DNA of 64,000 nucleotides, taken from NCBI RefSeq assembly GCF_013283875.1, contig NZ_CP054139.1, positions 2,356,001-2,420,000 on the forward strand, in the 5' to 3' direction. This DNA comes from Mucilaginibacter mali (lineage in GTDB: Bacteria; Bacteroidota; Bacteroidia; Sphingobacteriales; Sphingobacteriaceae). Position numbers and translations under genes: made by a program. This document shows, in pieces, positions 25,842 through 35,921 of this stretch (the stretch's first letter is position 1; each line of letters opens with the position of its first letter). The notes below the pieces were generated by a model. It saw only the letters and a program-made list of their open reading frames with translations. It did no database searches and was not told where the DNA came from.

Positions 25842-28217
25842 TTACTCACTCCTTAAACTCTTAATCGGGTTGGCCATGGCCGCTTTAAGCGATTGATAGC
25901 CGATGGTAACAAAGGCGATAATACCGGTTAATGCCGCCGCCAGTACAAATATCCACCAGCTGATATCTACCTTGTAGGCAAAGCTTTGCAACCATTGGTG
26001 CATGCAATAATATCCCAGCGGCATGGCTATCAGTGTGGCAATCAATACCGGTTTCAACAGATCTTTAGCCAACAGCAGTACCACGTTAGGTACAGATGAT
26101 CCCAAAACTTTGCGCACCCCTATCTCTTTGGTACGTTTGGCTGCTGTGAACGATGCCAGGCCGAACAGACCTAAACAGGCAATAAATATGGCCAGGCCCG
26201 AGAATATACTGAGGATGGTTTGCTGGCGGATATCTGCCTTATACATATCGCCAAACTTTTGATCGAGGAAGGTATACTCGCACGGGTACACCGGCGCTAC
26301 AGATCGGTAAGCGCTTTTAACCGCGGCTATACCCTGGTTTAACTGGCCGGCTTTTAGCTTGATGACCACTACCCTGTTATCTTCAGCAGGCGAAACTACC
26401 AGCGCGTCCATATTTTCTTTAAGCGACAGGAAGTTGAAGTCTTCCAGCACACCTACAACCCGACGTTTAATGCTATCCCTGAACTTATTTTGCACCCATT
26501 TGCCTACGGCTTGCTCTGGAGTGAATCCCAGTTTGGTGGCCGCGGTACGGTTGATCAGTACCGATTGCGCGGTATCCGTTTTAAACTCAGAAGAAAAATT
26601 GCGGCCGGCAATTATCTTCAGGCCAAGGGTTTTTACATAATCAAAATCAGCAAATTCGGTACGTGGTCTGAATGGTTCACGCTGACCCTCGGCATCGAAA
26701 ACAAAAATATCAAAGAAGCCCCCCGGCTCGCCCGACATCATGGATACCGAAGCGATACTGCTGTTATTTTGCAGCATGGTTTTAAACGTGTTCCGGTGAT
26801 TGTAGATATCGTTATTGTCGATGGGGATCACCAGCACCTGTTCTTTATCATAGCCCATTTGCTTGTTCTTCACATAACTCATCTGGTTCATGATAACAAT
26901 GGTACCGATAATGAGTAATACCGAAATGCTAAACTGCACCACCACCAGTGATTCCCTGAACAGCGTACCGCCCTTGCCCAGTTTCAGCTTACCCTTTAAA
27001 GCCTGCACCGGCGAAAAAGCCGACAGGAAGAACGCCGGGTAACTTCCAGCCAAAAAGCCTACAACCAATATCACGCCTACTAAAAACAGGTAAATAGGCA
27101 AAGCATTCCACGATACGGTTAAGCTGTAGCCTAACAACTGGTTGTAGTAAGGCATCAGTAGTAATAACAAGCCAAGTGATAACACACAGGATATCAGCGT
27201 GAGCAAAAGCGATTCGCCAATGAATTGCATCACCAGGTGGTCGCGCAGGGCGCCCATTACTTTACGCAAACCCACTTCTTTAGAACGCTCTACCGCGCGG
27301 ATAGTGGCCAGATTAGTAAAGTTGATACAGGCGATCAGCATGATGAGTATCGCGATGGAAATGAAGATATAAACCACCGTTTTGTCGCCATGGCGCACAT
27401 TATCAAAAGCGCCATGCGGCTCAAAATAAATATCGGTGAGCGGGGTGAGCGAAAGGGTGAATTTGAAGCCAAACTTCTTCATATCATCGCCCATATATTT
27501 TTCCATAAACGGCCCGAACTGGCTTTCAAGGTGTTTGGTGTCAGTATGTTCGTTCAGCAACACATAAACAAACATGCTGTTGTTTACCCATCTTTTAAAA
27601 CCATCATTATTAATATTATGCGTAATGGGTATCACCATATCAAAATCAAGGTGCGTGTTTGATGGCAGGTTTTTAGCTATACCGGTCACCTTTACACGCA
27701 TGCCCTTATCCAATTGCACTACCTTGCCCATCGCATTTTCAGGCGTGCCAAAATATTTCTTAGCTGTTTTTTCGGTTAGCACGATGCTGTTAGGGTTAAC
27801 CAACACATCCGCCGGATTACCCTTTAACAGCGGGTATGAGAAAAGTGTAAAAAAGCCCGGATCTACATCATACACCTTACGCTCCGAAAAAGCCTTATCA
27901 TCAAACGATACCAGGTAATTGTTCACCTGCACCCGTACGGCGCTTTTGATATCATTAGGAAAATCATTCAGCAAAGCCGGCGCGTATGGCCCCGAAACGT
28001 AAGGGACGCTCATTTTCTGCTTATCAAAATAGCGCATCACCCGGTAGATCTGCTTTCCGTTCTTGTGGTATTTATCCACGCTGAACTCGTTCATGATATA
28101 CAGGAAGATCATCATGCATACAGTGATGCCGATGGTTAGTCCAAGTATATGGATCAGCGAGAATGCTTTACGCTTGTAAAGGTTACGCCAGGCGATTTTG
28201 ATGTAGTTTTTGATCAT
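25842..28217 (-). CDS. Double-FtsX (MacB-like) ABC permease 4
   Basis: 791 aa; ends ANPIKSLRSE. First core RSKEVGLRKVMGALRDHLVM, second TKEIGVRKVLGSSVPNVV. It shares the N-terminal MIKNYIKIAWRNLYKRKAF helix that precedes TM1 (about 21-42). The periplasmic domains differ strongly from those of its neighbours while the cytoplasmic loops are nearly constant. Confidence 0.9.
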   Translation of the reverse strand: MIKNYIKIAWRNLYKRKAFSLIHILGLTIGITVCMMIFLYIMNEFSVDKYHKNGKQIYRVMRYFDKQKMSVPYVSGPYAPALLNDFPNDIKSAVRVQVNNYLVSFDDKAFSERKVYDVDPGFFTLFSYPLLKGNPADVLVNPNSIVLTEKTAKKYFGTPENAMGKVVQLDKGMRVKVTGIAKNLPSNTHLDFDMVIPITHNINNDGFKRWVNNSMFVYVLLNEHTDTKHLESQFGPFMEKYMGDDMKKFGFKFTLSLTPLTDIYFEPHGAFDNVRHGDKTVVYIFISIAILIMLIACINFTNLATIRAVERSKEVGLRKVMGALRDHLVMQFIGESLLLTLISCVLSLGLLLLLMPYYNQLLGYSLTVSWNALPIYLFLVGVILVVGFLAGSYPAFFLSAFSPVQALKGKLKLGKGGTLFRESLVVVQFSISVLLIIGTIVIMNQMSYVKNKQMGYDKEQVLVIPIDNNDIYNHRNTFKTMLQNNSSIASVSMMSGEPGGFFDIFVFDAEGQREPFRPRTEFADFDYVKTLGLKIIAGRNFSSEFKTDTAQSVLINRTAATKLGFTPEQAVGKWVQNKFRDSIKRRVVGVLEDFNFLSLKENMDALVVSPAEDNRVVVIKLKAGQLNQGIAAVKSAYRSVAPVYPCEYTFLDQKFGDMYKADIRQQTILSIFSGLAIFIACLGLFGLASFTAAKRTKEIGVRKVLGSSVPNVVLLLAKDLLKPVLIATLIAMPLGYYCMHQWLQSFAYKVDISWWIFVLAAALTGIIAFVTIGYQSLKAAMANPIKSLRSE

Positions 28218-28220
28218 TGC

Positions 28221-28313
28221 CCCCTCCTAACCTCCCCAAAGGGGAGGAATTAAAATTGATAATTATATATACCCTCATATTCCAGATCCTCCCCTTCGGG
28301 GAGGCCGGGAGGG
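28221..28313. repeat. CCTCC-family inverted repeat, permease 5/4 junction
   Basis: CCCCTCCTAACCTCCCCAAA on the left, CCTCCCCTTCGGGGAGGCCG on the right, each also a local hairpin. The AT-rich loop (AATTAAAATTGATAATTATA) is shared with the copy at 38295-38388. Confidence 0.82.
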
Positions 28314-28316
28314 ATT

Positions 28317-30794
28317 TTACTCACTCCTTAAACTTTTAACCGGGTTAGCCACAGCGGCTTTTACCGATTGGAAACTTACTGTCAGCAGGGCTATCACTAC
28401 CGTCAACCCGCCAGCCAATGCGAATACCCACCAGCTGATCGCGGTACGGTAGGCAAAATCCTGCAGCCACATATTCATAGCATACCAGGCCAGCGGGAAC
28501 GCGATAACCGATGCGATGATGACCAGCTTCAAAAAATCTTTCGACAGCATTTGTACTACGTTTTGTACCGACGCGCCCAATACCTTCCGGATGCCGATCT
28601 CTTTGGTACGACGTTCTGCTGTATAAATGGCCAGCCCTAACAGACCTAAGCAGGCAACTGTTAACGATAAAAAGGTAAATACGCTAAATACCTTGCCCAT
28701 AGTTTGGTCGGCGCGGTAAAGGGCATCAAATTCGGCATCAAGGAAGCTGTATTCAAATGGAGTATCCGGCAAAAAGCTTTTCCATTTGCTTTGCAGTTGA
28801 TTTAAAGTTGCCGAATAATTATCGGGCTTTACCTTGATTAGGATATAAGACGAACGGATGCGATACGTTTTTGATGTAGTGTAGAACAAGGCGAACGGGG
28901 TTACCTCAGCATGCAGGGACTCGGTATTAAAATCCTTCACTACGCCTACCACCGTGAATTTCTGGTTAGCATTGCCGGGATACACCAAAGTTTTACCGAT
29001 GGCGTTCTTCCACCCTGTTTGTTTAACCGCAGCTTCGTTTAAAACTACTGATGCTGAATCGGCGTAATTTTTAGAGAATGCCCTCCCGTCAACTATCCTC
29101 ATACCCAATGTTGGCATAAAAGACTCGTCAACCAGGTATGATGACAATGGAAGTGTATTTTCACTTCGTTTAATGTTTCCGGGATCGATTTCCGGTGTAT
29201 AAAAATCACCAAACGAACCACCCGATGGGATCCCGGTAGTTATGGTAGCGTTCACAATACCCGGCATCTTTAAAATTTCCTGGCGCATGCTCTCTTCACT
29301 TTGGCCTAAGCGGTCGGCGTTGTTGATGATCACAACATTCTGCCTGTCGAGCCCGATATCCAGCGTGTGGCTGTACATTAATTGCTTATAAACTACAATG
29401 GTGCAGATGATTAGGAACGTAGAAACCATAAATTGGAACACCACCAGCGAGTTGCGTGCCAGGAAGTTACCACCCGTTGTTTTAAACAACCCGCTTCCCT
29501 TAAGCACCTGGACAGGATTGAACGACGTGAGGAAAAATGCGGGATAACTACCTGCCAGTAAACCTGTTATGGCAATTACCAAAAGCAGGCTTGCCCAGGT
29601 AGATAAGTTATAGAAAACGCTCAGATCAAGCGCTTTACCTGATAGCTGATTGAATGCCGGTAAAGCCATGATCACGATGCCCAGTGCAAGCACGGCGGCA
29701 AATGCGGTATAAACCAGTGCTTCTGCAAAAAATTGGCTGATGAGTTGCCCGCGCGGCGAACCAAGCACCTTACGGATACCAACCTCCTTGCCCCGCTTAC
29801 CCGATTGCGCGGTAGACAAATTCATGAAGTTAACACAGGCCAACAGCATGATAAACACAGCCACTGCCGAAAATATGTATACATTCTTGATATCGCCCTG
29901 CTCGAAGTAGCGCGTAAAAATATTGCCCGAATACAGGTGAACATCCTTTAAAGGCTGCAGGTGCAGATCCCAATGGTTGCCCTTCTTCTTCATTTCATCC
30001 AAAGGCTGGCCTACACGGATAAACGCGCTCGCGGCCTGCTCCTGCATCATAGCCGGAAATTTAGCTTCGAGGCGTTTAATATCGGCTATTTCGTGAGGGA
30101 CGCCTGCCTTTAGTTTAACGTAGGTACCCATCTGCAGCCACACCCAACTCCATGAAAATCTTTTGATTGGCGGCATACCAACGTTAGATTGCAACACATC
30201 AAATTGCAAAGACGATTGCGTAGGAATATCCTGCAAAACGCCGGTAATTTTAAATGGCTGTTTGTATTCATCAAAAACCAATGTTTTGCCCATTGGGTCG
30301 GCATCACCAAAGTATTTTTTTGCGGCCTTTTGCGTAAGTACTAAGGCGTTGGGATCTTGTAAACAAGTAGCGGCATTGCCGGCCAATAATTTATAATCAA
30401 AAAATTGCAGGAAGTTGCTGTCTACCGATAGCAGCTTTTTTTCGGTAAGCGAGTTCTTTTGGCCTTTTATGGTGAAGTGAATTACCTCGTCGCCAGGCCT
30501 AAAAATACGGGTATAGCTTTCAATCTCCGGAAACGTTTTTGTTAACGCGGCGCCGGCAGGCGGCGGCGTATGGCCGGCCACCGCCTGGTCATTACCCACC
30601 TTTACATCAAGATTAACGCGATAAATGCGGTCGGTATCTTTAAAAAAGCGATCGTAGCTAAACTCATCCTTAATGTACAGGCCTATCAGTATCACGCTGG
30701 CCAAACCGATGGCCAGGCCGCTGATATTGATCATGCTGCTTACCTTATTACGCGTTAAATTTCGCCAGGCTATTTTGATGTAGTTCCGTATCAT
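28317..30794 (-). CDS. Double-FtsX (MacB-like) ABC permease 5
   Basis: 825 aa, the longest of the set; ends ANPVKSLRSE. First core RGKEVGIRKVLGSPRGQLIS, second TKEIGIRKVLGASVQNVV. Starts MIRNYIK. It is the only array member preceded by a long, repeat-free gap (162 bp) that carries a copy of the regulatory box found before the adaptor gene, so it may head a second transcription unit covering permeases 5 to 1. Confidence 0.9.
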   Translation of the reverse strand: MIRNYIKIAWRNLTRNKVSSMINISGLAIGLASVILIGLYIKDEFSYDRFFKDTDRIYRVNLDVKVGNDQAVAGHTPPPAGAALTKTFPEIESYTRIFRPGDEVIHFTIKGQKNSLTEKKLLSVDSNFLQFFDYKLLAGNAATCLQDPNALVLTQKAAKKYFGDADPMGKTLVFDEYKQPFKITGVLQDIPTQSSLQFDVLQSNVGMPPIKRFSWSWVWLQMGTYVKLKAGVPHEIADIKRLEAKFPAMMQEQAASAFIRVGQPLDEMKKKGNHWDLHLQPLKDVHLYSGNIFTRYFEQGDIKNVYIFSAVAVFIMLLACVNFMNLSTAQSGKRGKEVGIRKVLGSPRGQLISQFFAEALVYTAFAAVLALGIVIMALPAFNQLSGKALDLSVFYNLSTWASLLLVIAITGLLAGSYPAFFLTSFNPVQVLKGSGLFKTTGGNFLARNSLVVFQFMVSTFLIICTIVVYKQLMYSHTLDIGLDRQNVVIINNADRLGQSEESMRQEILKMPGIVNATITTGIPSGGSFGDFYTPEIDPGNIKRSENTLPLSSYLVDESFMPTLGMRIVDGRAFSKNYADSASVVLNEAAVKQTGWKNAIGKTLVYPGNANQKFTVVGVVKDFNTESLHAEVTPFALFYTTSKTYRIRSSYILIKVKPDNYSATLNQLQSKWKSFLPDTPFEYSFLDAEFDALYRADQTMGKVFSVFTFLSLTVACLGLLGLAIYTAERRTKEIGIRKVLGASVQNVVQMLSKDFLKLVIIASVIAFPLAWYAMNMWLQDFAYRTAISWWVFALAGGLTVVIALLTVSFQSVKAAVANPVKSLRSE

Positions 30795-30956
30795 GCCGAT
30801 ATGTTTATAAGACTGTATTACAAATATTTTGGTTACATCAAATTACTACAGAATAATACCAAACAATTAACTATCTATATTTCAACACATTATATCTATT
30901 TATAATAATAAACCTGTACGCTTATGTACAGCAACCGTTCGGTTATGATACAGTAA
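30795..30956 (-). promoter_or_regulatory. Internal regulatory region of the permease array
   Basis: 162 bp without an inverted-repeat spacer. Positions 30914-30954 match 43028-43075 upstream of the adaptor gene: both read (plus strand) CTGTAC, GTACGCTT, TGT, then CGGTTATGATACAG. The box is 120-160 bp before the permease 5 start, the distance expected of an activator site for an NtrC-type regulator. AT-rich DNA follows towards the gene, including a TGGTAT-N5-TGTA element at 30847-30861. Confidence 0.55.
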
Positions 30957-33335
30957 TTACTCGCTACGCAAACTCTTAACAGGGTTGGTAGTGGCTGACA
31001 ACATGGCCCTGTATCCTACTGTTATTGCCGCTATAGCAAATGTTGAGGCAATGGATATCAGGAATATGCCCGGGCCGATATGGATGCGATAATGGAAATC
31101 CTGCAAATAATTATGCATTACGTACCAGGCTATGGGCGCGGCTATTACAAAGGCGATCAGCAGCAAACGGGTAAACTCTTTACCAAACAACCATAATACA
31201 CTTATTAAATTAGCGCCCAGCACCTTGCGCACACCAATTTCTTTGGTTTTACGCACAGCCATAAACGATACCAGGCCGTATAAACCTAAACAACCAATAA
31301 TGATGGCAATTGCCGCGAACGCCTCCACCAGGCTGAGCAAAATATTGTCCTGATCGTAAAACTTGGCTATACTGTCGCTCAGGAAGTTGTAAGAGTATAA
31401 CTCTTCGGGGAAAGTACTGCTCCAGGTTTTTTGTATGGATGCCAGTGTTGTTTTGGCAGTACGCATATTGATCTTTACCGCGCAGTTTGAATAATTTTTA
31501 ACCGCGGGCATAATGCATATCGGCGCTATTTCCGTATGGAACGAATAATTGTAGAAATCCTTTACTACACCTACTATCGGCCCGTGCGATGTTTTGCCAT
31601 TCACTGCCAGGTTTTTACCTATTACATCCTGTGGTTTTAAGCCCAGTTTGCGGCAAAATGTCTCATTCACTAAAAACTCGCGGGTGGTATCCGATGCGAA
31701 CAAGTTACGACCGGCAACCAGTTTGATATTAAAGGTGGAAAGGTAATTGGCATCGGCAAACTTCATATTAATGCCCCAATGCTCTGGCTCGGGGCGGTTA
31801 TCATAATTAACGCCGGTGGTACTGTTTGACCCTGATGCGGGCGGCGCGTAGCAGAATGATACGTTTTCAATACCCGGAATTTCGCCGAGCTGCGCCTTCA
31901 TGCTGCTAACGGTAGCCTTATCATTTTTAGGCATCGGGAACATCACAATTGCGTTTTTATTAAAGCCCAGGTCGGTATTTTGCGAATAGCGCAGTTGCGA
32001 TATCACGATGATAGATCCGATGATCATGATCTGTGATATGGCAAACTGCGTAACAACCAATACCCGGCGCAAAGAGAAACCACCGATATCCTTTTGCGAT
32101 AACTTACTTTTCAAAGCCAATATTGGCTGGAAGCGGGCCAGGACTAAGCCGGGGTACGATCCTGATAGGAAGACCACAATCACCGCTGTAACCGTAATAA
32201 ACAAACTCAGCTCCATCCAATGAAACTGCATTTCGGAATGGAATAGCCCATTGAGCAGCGGCAGTGTCAATTCAGCTAATACCCCCGCTAAAACTACAGC
32301 AACAAAAGTAATGATAGCGGTTTCGGCAATAAACTGCCAGAATAAATGACGTGGCAAACTCCCCATTACCTTACGAATGCCCACCTCCTTCGACCGGTTT
32401 AATGCCTGAGCCGTAGCCAGGTTAACAAAGTTTACACAAGCGGTAATGATCAGGAATAAACCAATAAAGAACAGCGCCCAAAGGTATTTTTTATCAGCAT
32501 AACCATCCAGCTCCGCATTAAAGTGGATATCATTAAGTGGCTGCAATTTAAATTGCCATACTTTTTGATCGCGACCTTTAAAATTCTTATTTCTTAGCTG
32601 GGCCAGCGCTGCTTCGGCCTGTGCCTTGCTTACCCCTGTTTTTAACAAAATAAATGCTTCGCTGCCGCTGTACACGCCGCCCCAGTTATCTTCAAGGCCG
32701 CCACCTGTATAGGTTTTAAAATCGGCATACGAAAGGTAGATCTCTTGTTTGCGGTCGGTATTGATAGGCAAATTCTTCAGTATGCCGGTAATGGTAAAAC
32801 TAACCTGGTTATCCAGCCTGATCACCTTGCCCATAGCATCCTCTTTACCAAAGTATTTTTCGGCCAGTTTTTGGGTGATGATGGCTTGTCCCGGCTGCTT
32901 CAAAACGGTATTCTTATCACCTTTTATCAGCGGGAAGTTAAGAATATCAAAGTATTGCGGCTCGGTAAAGGCCACGCCATTTTCCTCTCGGAACTTTTTC
33001 ACTTCCTTACCATCGTTAAAGGTGATTAGCGTCCGTTCGTAACTAACCGTACGCCCCACCTTTTCGCCCAGCGTAAAATTGGAGCGGAATGCCTTTGCAA
33101 CCGGCACCGGTACCGCGCTCGATTTATCCACCTGTTCGTCGTGCCATTCGGTCACAAAACGATAGATACGGTCGGGGCTGTGATGAAAATTATCGAAACT
33201 TAAATGGTAGGTAACCAGCGTGAATATCAATATCCCGCAGGCCATGCCAAGGGCCAGGCCAATTACGCTGATGCTTGCATAAGCCTTGTTGCGCTTCAGG
33301 TTGCGCCAGGCAATTTTGATGTAGTTTTTAATCAT
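30957..33335 (-). CDS. Double-FtsX (MacB-like) ABC permease 6
   Basis: 792 aa from the MIKNYIK start; a longer frame starting MRTSGLKRSE is rejected because those codons lie inside the intergenic repeat. First core RSKEVGIRKVMGSLPRHLF, second TKEIGVRKVLGANLISVL; ends TNPVKSLRSE. It is the most divergent member near the C-terminus (RIHIGPGIFLISIASTFAIA) and has a shorter second periplasmic domain pattern with several Cys (FCYAPP, CAVKI). Confidence 0.9.
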   Translation of the reverse strand: MIKNYIKIAWRNLKRNKAYASISVIGLALGMACGILIFTLVTYHLSFDNFHHSPDRIYRFVTEWHDEQVDKSSAVPVPVAKAFRSNFTLGEKVGRTVSYERTLITFNDGKEVKKFREENGVAFTEPQYFDILNFPLIKGDKNTVLKQPGQAIITQKLAEKYFGKEDAMGKVIRLDNQVSFTITGILKNLPINTDRKQEIYLSYADFKTYTGGGLEDNWGGVYSGSEAFILLKTGVSKAQAEAALAQLRNKNFKGRDQKVWQFKLQPLNDIHFNAELDGYADKKYLWALFFIGLFLIITACVNFVNLATAQALNRSKEVGIRKVMGSLPRHLFWQFIAETAIITFVAVVLAGVLAELTLPLLNGLFHSEMQFHWMELSLFITVTAVIVVFLSGSYPGLVLARFQPILALKSKLSQKDIGGFSLRRVLVVTQFAISQIMIIGSIIVISQLRYSQNTDLGFNKNAIVMFPMPKNDKATVSSMKAQLGEIPGIENVSFCYAPPASGSNSTTGVNYDNRPEPEHWGINMKFADANYLSTFNIKLVAGRNLFASDTTREFLVNETFCRKLGLKPQDVIGKNLAVNGKTSHGPIVGVVKDFYNYSFHTEIAPICIMPAVKNYSNCAVKINMRTAKTTLASIQKTWSSTFPEELYSYNFLSDSIAKFYDQDNILLSLVEAFAAIAIIIGCLGLYGLVSFMAVRKTKEIGVRKVLGANLISVLWLFGKEFTRLLLIAFVIAAPIAWYVMHNYLQDFHYRIHIGPGIFLISIASTFAIAAITVGYRAMLSATTNPVKSLRSE

Positions 33336-33348
33336 TTCGCTTCGCTTT

Positions 33349-33439
33349 AGTCCGGAAGTCCGCATAAGTCGGAAAGTCCGAAAGATGTAAGTTTTTATAT
33401 TTATTCTTCCGGACTTTCGGTCTTCCCGACTTCCGGACT
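33349..33439. repeat. AGTCCGGAAGTCCG-family inverted repeat, permease 7/6 junction
   Basis: Arms of about 35 bp with a ~20-nt loop. Within the ~108-bp spacer only three differences are seen from the next spacer at 35827-35917. Confidence 0.85.
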
Positions 33440-33443
33440 ATTT

Positions 33444-35813
33444 TTACTCATTCCTTAAACTCTTTACCGGGTTAGCCACGGCTGCTTTTATGGTTTGGAA
33501 GCTGATGGTGATCAACGCTATGCCGATGGCAATGATGCCGGCCAGCACAAACACCCATACGTTCACATCAACCTTATATACAAAGCTTTGCAGCCACTTA
33601 TTCACCGCCCACCAGGCTATTGGTGATGCCAGTACAATGGCGAACAACACCAGCTTTAAAAAGTCCCTTGAGACCAGGCTGATGATGCCGCTTACACTTG
33701 CACCCAGCACTTTACGGATGCCGATCTCCTTGGTCATCAATTGCGCGGTATAGGTAGCCAAACCAAACAGGCCGAGGCATGAAATTACGATAGCGATCAC
33801 CGAAAAAATATTGAACAACAGGCCACTCCGCTGATCGGTACGGTATAGGTTATCATACTCCTCATCCATAAAAGTATACTCGAAAGGGAAGCCTGGATTA
33901 TATTTATCCCATTGGCGGCCGGCTACTGCTATAGCAGTAGCCGCATTTTTGCCGGTGGTTTTTACATATAGCGAGTTGCCGGCAGGTTCGTAATAAATAA
34001 CCGCAGGTTCAATGCGTTCTTTAAACGAAGCGGCGTTAAAATCCTTCACCACGCCAATGATCGTCCCCTCCGTTTCCTGGTATTTAAAACGCTTGCCGAT
34101 GGGGTTTTTAATGCCGGTCATTGCTACCGCGGTTTCATTCAGGATGAAATGGGTAGAATCGGCTTTGGTGCCCGTAAAATTATGCCCGGCAAGCATTTTC
34201 ATCTTCATCATCGGGATAAACTTTTCGTCCATGCCAAAATGATGGATCACAAACATGGTGTTTACATCCTTACCATCCCAATCAACCCCGCCGGTGGTAT
34301 GGCCGTTGTTCACCAACCGGTTATCTGATGTACTGACCGCTATAATACCCGGCTGGCTCCTTAGTTCGGCCATCACGGCATCTAAATGGCTACGCATTTG
34401 CCCTACCCTGAACGAGAACACCTGCGAACGGTCATAACCCGGATCCTTTTCCCTGATATACTTCAACTGCCTACCGATAACAAGCGTTATAATGATCAGC
34501 AACACCGAAAAGGTGAACTGCGTAACCACCAACACTTTACGAAACGAAGCATTTACTATACCCAAGGATAACTTGCCTTTTAACGCCTTCAATGGCTCGA
34601 ACGATGACAGCAGTAAAGACGGGTAGATTGACGAAACAATAAGTGTTCCGACAAAGGTGATGCCTACCACCTTCCATAGCCGCAGGTCCATCAAATCTAA
34701 GTGCAGGTGCTTGCCCGATATTAAATTATAGTATGGCAACAATATTGCCATCAGCAAAAAGGCAAAAACTAAAGACAGGCAAAAGAATACCACCGATTCG
34801 ACAATAAACTGTATAAACAATTGCTGCTTCTGCGCGCCGACGATCTTGCGGATGCTTACCTCCTTTGCGCGGAGCATAGACCGCGCAGTTGACAGGTTGA
34901 CATAGTTGATACAGGCAATTAACAGCGTAATAATGCCGACCATTAAAAATATCCGAACAGTTTGCATCCCTGTCGAACTGCCATCAGCAGCGTACAAGTG
35001 GATGTTTGATATATTTTGTAGTTGATAAGCATTCTCCTTTACGTTCACCTTAATATGCGGCGCGTTCTTCATTTGTATCAGCAGCAGCTTCTCGCCTACC
35101 TGCTTTAAATTGGTGCCGGGCTGTATATCAAGATAAGTAGTGTAACCAAAATTCCCCCAATCGGTATCCAGCGACTTCCAGAAATCCTTACCGGTATACC
35201 ATTTGGCGCAGATATTCATAGAGAACAACATATTGTAGTTAATGCTGGAGTTATCCGGGAAATCGGCAATTACACCACTCACGGTATAGTTGTCCTTATG
35301 ATTTTCCTGCAACACCTTACCCATTGGGTCTTCATCGCCAAAATATTTACGCGCGGTGCTTTGGGTAATAATAACCGACTGATCGTTAGGGAAGGGATCG
35401 TTCCGGTCGCCCGCCAGCAGTTTAAAGTCAAACATCTTAAAAAACGACGGATCGGTATAAGCCGCATTATCTTCTTTAAGTTGCTTATCCTTATAATTAT
35501 AGATATTACCGCTGTTGGATGTAATGCGCACCGCGGCTCTAATCCCAGGTACTTCTTTCAAGGCATACGGTGCGATTGAGCCCTGAGTAGTATTCCAGAT
35601 CCTACGGCTTTGGCCGGTGCCTAAAAACGAGTTTACCCTGTAGATAGTGTTTGCCTTACTGTGAAATTTGTTAAAGCTAACCTCATCCTGCACCCATAAC
35701 AATATCAGCATACCAATGGCTAAGCCAAGGGTTAGCCCTGCGATGTTCACCACCGAATAGTACTTGCTTTTCAGCAAATTACGCCAGGCAATTTTGATGT
35801 AGTTTTTTATCAT
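33444..35813 (-). CDS. Double-FtsX (MacB-like) ABC permease 7
   Basis: 789 aa from ATG 35813 (MIKNYIKIAW); the upstream in-frame ATG lies within the repeat and is rejected. First core RAKEVSIRKIVGAQKQQLFI, second TKEIGIRKVLGASVSGII; ends ANPVKSLRNE, the one Ser-to-Asn change in the tail. Closest paralogue is permease 8: both share LLWVQDE, the GSIAPYALKEVPGI-type segment and VNLSTARSMLRAKEVSIRKI. Confidence 0.9.
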   Translation of the reverse strand: MIKNYIKIAWRNLLKSKYYSVVNIAGLTLGLAIGMLILLWVQDEVSFNKFHSKANTIYRVNSFLGTGQSRRIWNTTQGSIAPYALKEVPGIRAAVRITSNSGNIYNYKDKQLKEDNAAYTDPSFFKMFDFKLLAGDRNDPFPNDQSVIITQSTARKYFGDEDPMGKVLQENHKDNYTVSGVIADFPDNSSINYNMLFSMNICAKWYTGKDFWKSLDTDWGNFGYTTYLDIQPGTNLKQVGEKLLLIQMKNAPHIKVNVKENAYQLQNISNIHLYAADGSSTGMQTVRIFLMVGIITLLIACINYVNLSTARSMLRAKEVSIRKIVGAQKQQLFIQFIVESVVFFCLSLVFAFLLMAILLPYYNLISGKHLHLDLMDLRLWKVVGITFVGTLIVSSIYPSLLLSSFEPLKALKGKLSLGIVNASFRKVLVVTQFTFSVLLIIITLVIGRQLKYIREKDPGYDRSQVFSFRVGQMRSHLDAVMAELRSQPGIIAVSTSDNRLVNNGHTTGGVDWDGKDVNTMFVIHHFGMDEKFIPMMKMKMLAGHNFTGTKADSTHFILNETAVAMTGIKNPIGKRFKYQETEGTIIGVVKDFNAASFKERIEPAVIYYEPAGNSLYVKTTGKNAATAIAVAGRQWDKYNPGFPFEYTFMDEEYDNLYRTDQRSGLLFNIFSVIAIVISCLGLFGLATYTAQLMTKEIGIRKVLGASVSGIISLVSRDFLKLVLFAIVLASPIAWWAVNKWLQSFVYKVDVNVWVFVLAGIIAIGIALITISFQTIKAAVANPVKSLRNE

Positions 35814-35826
35814 TTCGCTTCGCTTT

Positions 35827-35917
35827 AGTCCGGAAGTCCGCATAAGTCGGGAAGTCCGAAAGATGTAAGTTTTTATATTTATTCGTCCGGACTTTTGGTC
35901 TTCCCGACTTCCGGACT
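35827..35917. repeat. AGTCCGGAAGTCCG-family inverted repeat, permease 8/7 junction
   Basis: Near-identical to the preceding spacer (33349-33439), implying recent duplication or gene conversion of a permease-plus-spacer unit. Confidence 0.85.
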
Positions 35918-35921
35918 ATTT

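Noticed and set aside
33336..33365. N-terminal extension MRTSGLKRSE of permease 6 (and the same for permease 7 at 35814-35843)
   Set aside because: Encoded by the spacer hairpin; the other seven permeases begin directly at MIKNY, MIRNY or MLKNY.
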